A DNA stretch of 50,888 bases from a virus, in the IMG/VR virus record IMGVR_UViG_3300007504_000017, positions 1-50,888 of that record. The stretch is one strand, 5' to 3'. Positions within the stretch are counted from its first letter, which is position 1; every line of letters starts with the position of its first letter. Shown here one piece after another: positions 17,308 through 25,072 of the stretch. Below the pieces are notes generated by a model, which saw nothing but the letters and a program-made list of their open reading frames with translations, made no database searches and was not told the DNA's origin. The position numbers and the translations under genes were made by a program.

Positions 17308-18282
17308 CTAGATTAAAGACCCTGACCGAATCGTTCCAATAAGCGATCGCAGTCTTGCCATCTCACTCCATTCTTCTGCATGAGGTAGTAACTGCGAGAG
17401 ATGTCCTCTCGGCATCTCACCCACATCAGAAAAATTATCAAACTTCAATATTTTTACGCAAATATCAAACCTAGCAAGAGTTGCAGCAATTTCATGTGTC
17501 TTCTTAATCGCATCAGGATCAAGAGCAAGAATTACTGGGGTCTTGTTTTTCACTATCTTTTTGAATAATTCATGTTGGGGACTCAACGTGCTACCCAACA
17601 AGCAAGTCGTGTTTTCATTCGATTTAATTAAGTCAAATGGACCTTCGACTAACGTGAGCTCTTGTGACCAATCAATATTAATATCGTTAAATATCACGTC
17701 AGCTCGTCGTACTTTTGGATTTAGATACTTCCTGTTCACTTCACCATCGATAGCTCTAGCAGTGTAATAATTCAGCACCCCCTCACCATCAAAAGATGGG
17801 ATAATCACCCTACGACGATATCGACCGCCGGTTACAGCCCCAATCTTGAAATACCATAAATCTTTTTGTGTCAATCCACGATTGTAAAGATAGCTTCTGC
17901 ATGCTCGAAGATCTGGATCAGCGTTCTTCCCTAGTTGAGCCAATAGCGTAAACTCCTCAGGAAGTTGAATAAGCTGAATTTCTTCCTTGATTTCATCAAT
18001 CTTCTTTTCAAATATGGCAGCGGCATGCGATGAAAAATTAGGCTTATACTTTCGAAAGAAATAAGCTAACCCTTTCCCCCGGAGGCCGCAAACCCAACAG
18101 TGGTAAAACTCATTGTCAACTCGCAACGTTAGTTTCTTTTTCGCTGGCTTTCCAAAAGAAGAACAGTCTTTGTTGACACATCCAATTGCAACATTCACAC
18201 CGTCTCTATCAAAAAGCACAGACCCAAACGCTCGCTGAACTAGCATAACGCGCTTTTTAATATCTAAATCATCGCTCATCAT
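17308..18282 (-). CDS. DNA primase (DnaG type, gp61-like)
   Basis: The product is 324 residues (T4 gp61 is 342). It makes RNA primers for lagging-strand synthesis. An N-terminal zinc-binding domain has Cys35-x4-Cys40 and Cys62-x2-Cys65 (HCWVCG). A Toprim catalytic domain has TLVEGPFDLIKS with Glu213, and ALDPDA with Asp255 and Asp257. A region with RRRVIIPSFDGEG near 156-168 is typical of the DnaG catalytic core. There is no C-terminal helicase domain, so it would act with a separate helicase not found here. The start overlaps the resolvase stop by 14 bases. Two adjacent ATG codons occur and the choice between them is uncertain. Confidence 0.88.
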   Translation of the reverse strand: MMSDDLDIKKRVMLVQRAFGSVLFDRDGVNVAIGCVNKDCSSFGKPAKKKLTLRVDNEFYHCWVCGLRGKGLAYFFRKYKPNFSSHAAAIFEKKIDEIKEEIQLIQLPEEFTLLAQLGKNADPDLRACRSYLYNRGLTQKDLWYFKIGAVTGGRYRRRVIIPSFDGEGVLNYYTARAIDGEVNRKYLNPKVRRADVIFNDINIDWSQELTLVEGPFDLIKSNENTTCLLGSTLSPQHELFKKIVKNKTPVILALDPDAIKKTHEIAATLARFDICVKILKFDNFSDVGEMPRGHLSQLLPHAEEWSEMARLRSLIGTIRSGSLI

Positions 18283-18820
18283 TCACATATGCTCTTGCGA
18301 TTACAAAAGCATCAGATATATCATAACAACAGTCATCGAAGATTACATGACCCTTTCTTGGACCAGACTTAAGCGTCTTGGTGGGCCATGAAAAATCATC
18401 CATATTCTTCTGAGCCCACTCAAATACTTGCTCTTTCGTAGAAAGCGAAGATTTTCTATCTATTTTTAAGCCTACCGATTTTCGCGCGTGATTCACATTT
18501 ATAAAGTCTGGTTGTAGATTCGTACATTTATACGACAACCAGCTTACTATACCATTAAATCTGGCAAGAGTAATCAGGGTCTTTGCACTTGAAAAGCCGG
18601 GTCTAAATGCTTGTAGGTTTTCCTCGATCGCTATAGCTTCTATGCCGTACTTGTCAACCAGCGTCATGAGTGTCTCATGCGCCCTCTGTGCCTTGCTGAA
18701 CATGCACCTTAGGTCTTTTAATGGAATATACCCTGCATCCACCAGAGACCCATCAGAAGTTTGCAGCAAGCACCATCCGATACAAGACGTAGAAACGTCT
18801 AATCCCAAAATTACTTTCAT
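18269..18820 (-). CDS. RuvC-like Holliday junction resolvase
   Basis: The product is 183 residues from the ATG at 18820, which overlaps the preceding stop (TGATG). A RuvC fold of the RNase H superfamily is indicated by GLDVSTSCIGW (Asp8 in the first strand), IAIEENLQAF with Glu66 or Glu67 after the third strand, and the C-terminal YDISDAFVIARAY with Asp167 or Asp170. Such enzymes cut branched DNA; in T4 the unrelated endonuclease VII (gp49) debranches DNA for packaging. The position between structural genes and the primase, SbcDC and terminase genes suits a role in resolving replication intermediates before packaging. Confidence 0.88.
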   Translation of the reverse strand: MKVILGLDVSTSCIGWCLLQTSDGSLVDAGYIPLKDLRCMFSKAQRAHETLMTLVDKYGIEAIAIEENLQAFRPGFSSAKTLITLARFNGIVSWLSYKCTNLQPDFINVNHARKSVGLKIDRKSSLSTKEQVFEWAQKNMDDFSWPTKTLKSGPRKGHVIFDDCCYDISDAFVIARAYVNDER

Positions 18821-21240
18821 CAAAAATCTAAACGCACTCGAACCATAAATCGATCATCCTCTCTTTTTACTATAGCTTGAGCGAAGTTCGATTTACATAT
18901 AACATTAAGATTTTCATCGAGTAAGTTTACATTTGTAACATATGCGAATGATGAATTTAAGTCTGCATCAAGATCTGATGGGTTCAGGTCTTTATACGTT
19001 GGATTTTCAGACCTGTTTAAAGAGTTTGCGTCCGCAGGGATATTCATCTGAAGGACGTAGATGTGCTGTTGGCCGGCCATTCTAATATCAAATTGATCGG
19101 TTCCAAAATATGGGATTGTGGGAGTCTTTACAACTGCTAGGCCCTCATCATATAATAGCGTGCCAGCAGATGACCACACTGGATGGCTCCCTGTACAGTC
19201 GGCCCGATATAGGCTACCACGCTTGTTATCTTTTAATGTAATTCGTACCCGACCTCCCGAGCCAGTTACGCTTGAGTCAGTTAAAACATAAGAACCGGGA
19301 TCAATTTTGTTTCCATAAAAAAGATTACTAGCATCAAAAAACACAACTTCATTCGATGTTGGGTCTTTTGTTCTATTAAAAATCGTTAATACAGAACCAG
19401 CAGGGAGAGATGGGTCATCTGGGGAAGAACCTGCTAGAAAAGCAGATATCGAGTTAGGATCATCGGAATTTAAGAGTCCTGGAAAAGAATCAGACCCTGT
19501 ACTTAATAGATTGTTCAATGATACCATACTGAGCGATCTTACCCCAAGATCATCCACGAACAAACTTAAGCTTGCTGACCCAGATGGTGCTGTTTGTTCT
19601 AGCAAAGAAAAATTCGGAAGTAATCGACCGTTATCGCAAGGTAATACAGTGAGGTTTCGCTTTCTTACACTACCTGTTGCGAATAAAAATCCGTTTGCGC
19701 TAACCCAGTCTGTCGACTCGTCAATTGTCGATCCCGATAGAGCCATCAGTCGAGGAAATGAGCCTCTTACAAATTCTTTAACAAAATTTTCTAAATTTAG
19801 ATAATGACCGCCAACGCCGAAAGATAGCGCAACATTAAATGGGTCGTTTGTATTACCTACTGCTGTTTGAAAGGGTGTTTGAAATATCTCGCGAGTCCTT
19901 GTATCTTTCACAAAGAAGGGAGGTACATAAAACATGAGGTTTGGTTCTTTCTTAATGTCCTCAACGCCGTAAAGGCTGGCAGACATAATATCTTCATCAT
20001 CGCGGTAAGCGTCATAAATTTTCAGCTCATGTAATTCGGCATTTAGTGGATGTCTAAACACAAAATAATTTGGGTCTTCGCCATCAAAATCACCAGCAGA
20101 AATTAATCCGTCACGGGTTGCGATTGTATCATTAAAGAATTGTGCAATTAACCCACCGCCTACTCCGTAAGTAGAATTTGTTCCCTCATAAAAATTACCA
20201 ACAAACAATGCATCAGGATCACCAGCATTCTCATGTGAGCCTCCTATCCATTTTTGTGTCCAATCGGCTTGCTGCAGAAATGTCGGAACCAAATCAAACG
20301 TTCCCTTTTCTCCACCGTCGATGTAAAATGAGCCCGTTGAATCCTGGATATCTTCCGTGCCACCCCAGCGCACACAACAATAATGCCAGGTATTTAATTT
20401 CAAAGAATTATCACTAGATAAAAACACTAGATCTTGCGGAGCTGGTCGAGCATTATTAGCAACATCAAGAGAGATTTCTGACGGTGGTATATCTGCAGAG
20501 TGACTCAATTGCAACATTAGTCGGAAACCATCTGGAAATTCATCTACATTTTTAGAGCTTCCCGATACTAAAGATATCGCATAACTGCTAGACATATGAA
20601 AAATTGTCCCTGCTGAATACGCTCCTCGTCTAGTTTCGCTCGTGTAGCGAGGGTTGATGTAAAATTCGAATGAAAAAGAACCAGAGGGTCTATATGTCGA
20701 TGACACGTCGAACGAAGATGACGCAGGATATATCAAAACGGAATCAGATGGTACTTCAGACCCAGTAAAAAAATTCAATGTATTGTAATTCGTAAATGCC
20801 CAATTACAAGCAGAGCCATATTTCGGTCGATAGAATGGAAATAAAACTTTTTCAATTACTCTCTTTCTTAGGGTATCGCTCGTAAATTTAAAGGATGGCT
20901 CAAATCGAAGCACCTCGACCTGCTTATCTCGCTTACCAGTGGTACTAGCAGAATGCACAGCCTCCATATAAGCGAGCACTGACCCGGTGAAGGGGCCGGT
21001 ACCCCCGGCTGTAAAATATTCGACAGCTTCTAGTCGAGCGGTCTCCAAGCTTTGTGCAATTGGAGCTCCGTCTTCTTCACCACTATCAGCGGGAATTTCT
21101 TTCATCCCCAATGATGTAAGCGGAAATACCTTGACAGATCCAGTTGCACCGCTTACAGACGAAGACACAAAGGTTCGTTTAGGCTTTGTTAAGATCTTAA
21201 ACGAATCGAAGTAAGTCTTGTCGAGCTTAAAGAGGGCCAC
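18820..21240 (-). CDS. Large structural protein with LamG/concanavalin-like domain
   Basis: The product is 806 residues and starts with GTG at 21240, with AGGGGGAAGA just upstream. A LamG-like jelly-roll is likely at about 185-410: SFSFEFYINP opens it, then LNTWHYCCVRWGG, FYIDGGEKGTF, and HELKIYDAYRDDEDI closes it. The N-terminus (FKLDKTYFDSFKI, ATGSVKVFP) resembles a tail-structural family I have seen in large environmental phages but cannot name. The last 45 residues (VTNVNLLDENLN ... VRVRLDF) match the end of the next upstream protein. It is probably a virion tail or baseplate protein that binds a glycan or a partner. Function is inferred. Confidence 0.8.
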   Translation of the reverse strand: MALFKLDKTYFDSFKILTKPKRTFVSSSVSGATGSVKVFPLTSLGMKEIPADSGEEDGAPIAQSLETARLEAVEYFTAGGTGPFTGSVLAYMEAVHSASTTGKRDKQVEVLRFEPSFKFTSDTLRKRVIEKVLFPFYRPKYGSACNWAFTNYNTLNFFTGSEVPSDSVLIYPASSSFDVSSTYRPSGSFSFEFYINPRYTSETRRGAYSAGTIFHMSSSYAISLVSGSSKNVDEFPDGFRLMLQLSHSADIPPSEISLDVANNARPAPQDLVFLSSDNSLKLNTWHYCCVRWGGTEDIQDSTGSFYIDGGEKGTFDLVPTFLQQADWTQKWIGGSHENAGDPDALFVGNFYEGTNSTYGVGGGLIAQFFNDTIATRDGLISAGDFDGEDPNYFVFRHPLNAELHELKIYDAYRDDEDIMSASLYGVEDIKKEPNLMFYVPPFFVKDTRTREIFQTPFQTAVGNTNDPFNVALSFGVGGHYLNLENFVKEFVRGSFPRLMALSGSTIDESTDWVSANGFLFATGSVRKRNLTVLPCDNGRLLPNFSLLEQTAPSGSASLSLFVDDLGVRSLSMVSLNNLLSTGSDSFPGLLNSDDPNSISAFLAGSSPDDPSLPAGSVLTIFNRTKDPTSNEVVFFDASNLFYGNKIDPGSYVLTDSSVTGSGGRVRITLKDNKRGSLYRADCTGSHPVWSSAGTLLYDEGLAVVKTPTIPYFGTDQFDIRMAGQQHIYVLQMNIPADANSLNRSENPTYKDLNPSDLDADLNSSFAYVTNVNLLDENLNVICKSNFAQAIVKREDDRFMVRVRLDF

Positions 21241-21248
21241 TCTTCCCC

Positions 21249-22505
21249 CTAGAAATCAAGCCTGATTCTTACCGTCAAATCCTTCTCATCATTCTTTTCT
21301 ATTGGACGTGATAATTTTGCGACAGCAAGAAGGTTATCATTCGCGTCGTAAAGGCCCACTGTTGTTATGAACGAAAAAGAACGTTGTACATCTTCTTGAC
21401 CCTCATCTATTACAACAATCCTGTTTGTGGTATCGGTATACGTGGGATTTGAAGAATAGTTGAATTCATCAGCTGTAGCGCGACAGAATAGCAACGTAGA
21501 ATTGATATTCGTATTATTTTGGAAGGTCTGTGCTGTAAGAGAACCAGAGCTAAAGCGGCAACTCATAAAGTGGTCAAGAATATCATCAATACTCGCAGAC
21601 ACCATCAGATCGGGAACAAACTTTATTGTTCCGACACCGGTACCCGGTCCACCTATAGTCGTCATCCCAGTAGGAATGTTATAGGAACCCGCCGTGCTTC
21701 CGTCAATCGTGATGCCAGCAGGTCCTGTTGTTATACCATCGCGCATTCCCGAGATAACGCCCCACACAGCTTGGCTCGAGCTGATTACACGATCGACATT
21801 CAACACAATGGCACCTGCGTCGTAGAACACTAACCCAACATTATCTGTCGTGTCAGCAGCATTAACCAAATTACCAACCTCGCCGCCAAACGTACGACGA
21901 CGATTTGATGCAGCACCAAAGTCAGTATAAATTCGTTCATCAAGCTCTGATGTAGAATTTAAGTTTTGAATAACGTTTGCATTAGAAGCTGAATAGTGCA
22001 TCCGCATCGCAAACGTCTCACGCTTAATTTTATCACGCGTGAACAAACGCTTGAATGAAATAAACAATGCAGAATCCACAATATCAGTTGTAGCTGCGCT
22101 TCCAAACGGTGTAACGAAAGCGGATTCTGCGCTACCCAACAAGTTAGCTGCATATTGCTGGTATATATCCATCTTTTCTCTCATCATCATTGATTGAGAG
22201 GGGAACAAATATTTACCAGCACTATCGATACCGGTGGAAGATGAAACAACAGTGGAACCCGCCGCGTACAAACCGACAGTGGTATCAAAAATTGCATTAG
22301 CCGTCTGAAGAGAGAAATCCTGATCGTATACTGTGTGGTATAGAGATGAAGTCACCCCTGGGCCAATGCCGCCAGTAACAAATAACTGATATTTTTTTCG
22401 TGTCGCAGAACCAGATATGTCTTCTTGAATTACATCTACTAGCTGGTTTAATACAGATCTGGATGTTTTTACGTCTGCTGCTGATATCTCTTTAAATGTC
22501 GCCAC
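21249..22505 (-). CDS. Structural protein of unknown role
   Basis: The product is 418 residues, with a GTG start at 22505 preceded by GAGGTAAG. The N-terminus MATFKEISAADVKTSRSVLN runs into VDVIQEDISGSATRKKYQLF. The middle is rich in Ser, Thr, Gly and Ala, with few Cys. The final 45 residues (ITTVGLYDANDNLLAVAKLS ... VRIRLDF) are clearly related to the end of the 806-residue neighbour. There is no transmembrane segment or enzyme motif. Sitting in the tail-gene stretch, it is most likely a tail or baseplate component; the shared terminus suggests both proteins dock on the same partner. Confidence 0.8.
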   Translation of the reverse strand: MATFKEISAADVKTSRSVLNQLVDVIQEDISGSATRKKYQLFVTGGIGPGVTSSLYHTVYDQDFSLQTANAIFDTTVGLYAAGSTVVSSSTGIDSAGKYLFPSQSMMMREKMDIYQQYAANLLGSAESAFVTPFGSAATTDIVDSALFISFKRLFTRDKIKRETFAMRMHYSASNANVIQNLNSTSELDERIYTDFGAASNRRRTFGGEVGNLVNAADTTDNVGLVFYDAGAIVLNVDRVISSSQAVWGVISGMRDGITTGPAGITIDGSTAGSYNIPTGMTTIGGPGTGVGTIKFVPDLMVSASIDDILDHFMSCRFSSGSLTAQTFQNNTNINSTLLFCRATADEFNYSSNPTYTDTTNRIVVIDEGQEDVQRSFSFITTVGLYDANDNLLAVAKLSRPIEKNDEKDLTVRIRLDF

Positions 22506-22516
22506 TTTTTCTTACC

Positions 22517-23224
22517 TCACTTCTCTATTGCGACGGTCAATTCAGACACAACACCCGACTGTACGCCGGTTACCTGCACGGTAGAAGATATTTGTGATTT
22601 ATTGTCTGCGTCGCCGTAATAGTCAAATACGCTATCAGATATGGATCTCGTTTTTATAGTTAAAGACAACTGCGAACCGCCAATGCTTGTTGTCGTGCTG
22701 TCTCTAGTCACGATGTATGTTGCAATATCATCGGAGTCAATTGAATCCGGAGTATTGTCTGAGCCGTCGAGCTCCAAGAAACGATAAGGCAGTTTCACAA
22801 TAAATGCCTGGTCCCTCAACTCTGGATCGATTGTATTTTCATCAGACACATTCTGGCTCAGCGTAATTGCTTGAGATGCAGTGCTACCTGTTCTCTTAAA
22901 GGTCATCTTTCCAGAAGAAACGTCTCCTGTAATCGACACACCAGGTAATTTAATCAAGGTGGGGTTTGAAAGGCTGAGCAGTTTATTCTTCAAAGCAAAA
23001 TTCTGATTCGTTTGTGCTTCAAAGACGGGGGTATTTTTCTCTATCTTTTCTTTACCTACCGTACGACCAAATTTCTTAATAGTCGCATAATCAACTTCAT
23101 CATCACCAAGCGCAAATTTTACAATCGAAAAACTTCCGTCATTTCTCGCCAGGAGCTGTCTTCCGTAATCTGTTAAAACTGCATCGACAATGATATTGTT
23201 GGTGCTATTGTCTAAAAATCCCAT
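22517..23224 (-). CDS. Tail structural protein with LTxxGR N-terminal module
   Basis: The product is 235 residues. The ATG at 23224 has GGAG nine bases upstream and a candidate promoter before it. The N-terminus GFLDNSTNNIIVDAVLTDYG, then RQLLARNDGSFSIVKFALGD and DEVDY, is a pattern I recall from virion proteins of several large phages without a settled function. The remainder is strand-like with Ser/Thr/Asp-rich segments, ending VQSGVVSELTVAIEK. The same N-terminal pattern recurs in the 315-residue protein at 31213-32160. A baseplate or tail-tip role is a reasonable guess. Confidence 0.8.
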   Translation of the reverse strand: MGFLDNSTNNIIVDAVLTDYGRQLLARNDGSFSIVKFALGDDEVDYATIKKFGRTVGKEKIEKNTPVFEAQTNQNFALKNKLLSLSNPTLIKLPGVSITGDVSSGKMTFKRTGSTASQAITLSQNVSDENTIDPELRDQAFIVKLPYRFLELDGSDNTPDSIDSDDIATYIVTRDSTTTSIGGSQLSLTIKTRSISDSVFDYYGDADNKSQISSTVQVTGVQSGVVSELTVAIEK

Positions 23225-23251
23225 AATATTATCTCCACACGTCCACGTTTA

Positions 23252-23260
23252 ATTATAGCA
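23252..23260 (-). promoter_or_regulatory. Candidate extended -10 promoter
   Basis: On the minus strand TGCTATAAT is a perfect extended -10 element (TGnTATAAT). No good -35 box is seen, which such promoters tolerate. It lies in one of the few gaps (23225-23278), about 30 bases ahead of the 235-residue gene, and could start a transcript for the tail, DNA-processing and head genes downstream. The T4 late box TATAAATA is not present here on the coding strand. Confidence 0.45.
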
Positions 23261-23278
23261 TAAATAAAATGGCGTAAA

Positions 23279-25072
23279 TTAACTCCCCTCTATCTCAGAA
23301 GAAAATTGTGATTTCGCGGCAGGTGTCGTGTTTTCTAACCGACTTTCATCAATTGTAACGTTGATCTGTGCCTCGTCTAATCTGTCTACATTTATTAATT
23401 GAAACACATACTTTGATAACGGATCAATCGAAGTTGTACAAAACGCTGGAATATCTTCTCCTGAGCCCCGTGTTAATGTATACGCTTCTGGGTCAAAATA
23501 AATCGAAAGATTGCTATGCGAGCTATCTTTCATAGAATCCACAAAGAAATTTTCCTTCAAATACCAATTCGGGTATTGCTTCGGCGCGCCGGCGTACGAA
23601 ACAAACTCTTTTGTAATTCTATTTTTGGACTCGCTAAATGAAACCCTTATCTGGGTTGAGTATTCTGACGTTAACTGCCTCGCATCAATAACCACTAGAG
23701 CATAAATATACGTTTTTGTCTTATCAAATTCAGGGTCGATGTAATACGTCGGCATATGCAGGGTGGCTTGTATCAAATCAGGATCAATCGTTTCCTTGCT
23801 CGATGTTCTTATCACCGAATCATCCCAATCGTAATGTGCCAACAACTGAAAGGGCTCATTAATCGTTGTTCGTCGAAAAACCTGTAGGTACTTGACATCA
23901 CGCTGGGGATTAACAGGGGGAGCCCATGTCACAGAAAGATTGTCGTCATCATAATTGTAATAAAAATTAATATCATTTGGCGGCTCCGGACGACGATTTT
24001 CTGTTATTGTTGTCTTTGATATTGACGCAGGCCGTGAGGCCAGCAAGAATGTTCCAATAAAAACTTCACCACTATCGTAATCAGTAAGGGGAATACGAAA
24101 TTTCGCAATCGTTCTTGCGCTATATTCATACGTCATTCCATACGCAACCTCAGAATCATAGGCTGTCCTAATATTTGAGCCAAGAGCTATAACAGGTGAC
24201 ATTGGATATCTTTTCCCCTTATAGAGCCTTGTTTTCTCAAACACAAATCCCACCACATCAGCTTGAGCAACAAAGTTTGCATCGTCCGTTAGCTCCACAT
24301 CTATAAACGGCACATCAAATAAATACTCAGCATTGCTAACATACTCATTTAAATCTGGTTGGATTGCATCAACCGCTGAACAAAATTTATGTGTTGTATC
24401 ATCAAGCCGCAAAGAATTTCCTACCTCGGCAGCTTTACGAAGCAATGGCGGAACGTAACTTGTATTTAGTACGCCGACCACATACTCGCGCTTTTCTTTT
24501 TCGAAAAAAACAGTTTCTGTTGTTGCCTCATCTGATTTAAGCGATGGGGGCAATAACGATTCTAATAGGTCTGAGTCTACTTCACTTTCTTCAGACAGCA
24601 TATTCAGTAATTCTAGTGGAGATGCCTCTTCTTCACCAAAACTGGTAAGTCTCCTACGAAAGAAGTTTTCTAAATTCGTCTGCAATTGCTCATTAGAAAA
24701 AACGTAAGAATCAAAATCCATCCCAGCGGCTTGAGTCTCTGTATATATCTTTCCTTCATCAAGCGCTTTCTTAATTTCGTCCCTTGTCGACTTAATAGCG
24801 CTGTTCCTGGTCGCTAGCATGCTTTTCGGGCTGTCTTGAACCCCAAACTCAAGCGTAACATATCGTGGAATTCGAGCGTTTAGATTAGTAATATCGACTG
24901 TTCCCTTTTGTAAAAACCTGGTGGAAAGATTCCCATTAACTGCCTCAGCACCAGTTTCGTTTATTTTTTCGTCAGAAACGAAGAAATTATAGGAAAACCC
25001 TGCGGTTAGTGATGTGACTTCTGGTACATCAAAAAAATGGAGCGGTCGACTTACAATTGATTCACTACTCAT
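23279..25072 (-). CDS. Structural protein with FN3-like domain
   Basis: The product is 597 residues. The ATG at 25072 overlaps the preceding stop by 8 bases. An FN3-like beta-sandwich is likely at about 360-480: DNLSVTWAPP, then VKYLQVFRRT, and later TYIYALVVIDARQLTSEYS, the usual order of Trp-containing B strand, C strand and Tyr-corner strand. Residues 90-200 look helical and acidic. The N-terminus (RPLHFFDVPEVTSLTAGFSY) and an acidic, low-complexity C-terminus lack known motifs. FN3 repeats are common in phage tail and surface proteins. It is probably part of the tail or baseplate. Confidence 0.8.
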   Translation of the reverse strand: MSSESIVSRPLHFFDVPEVTSLTAGFSYNFFVSDEKINETGAEAVNGNLSTRFLQKGTVDITNLNARIPRYVTLEFGVQDSPKSMLATRNSAIKSTRDEIKKALDEGKIYTETQAAGMDFDSYVFSNEQLQTNLENFFRRRLTSFGEEEASPLELLNMLSEESEVDSDLLESLLPPSLKSDEATTETVFFEKEKREYVVGVLNTSYVPPLLRKAAEVGNSLRLDDTTHKFCSAVDAIQPDLNEYVSNAEYLFDVPFIDVELTDDANFVAQADVVGFVFEKTRLYKGKRYPMSPVIALGSNIRTAYDSEVAYGMTYEYSARTIAKFRIPLTDYDSGEVFIGTFLLASRPASISKTTITENRRPEPPNDINFYYNYDDDNLSVTWAPPVNPQRDVKYLQVFRRTTINEPFQLLAHYDWDDSVIRTSSKETIDPDLIQATLHMPTYYIDPEFDKTKTYIYALVVIDARQLTSEYSTQIRVSFSESKNRITKEFVSYAGAPKQYPNWYLKENFFVDSMKDSSHSNLSIYFDPEAYTLTRGSGEDIPAFCTTSIDPLSKYVFQLINVDRLDEAQINVTIDESRLENTTPAAKSQFSSEIEGS

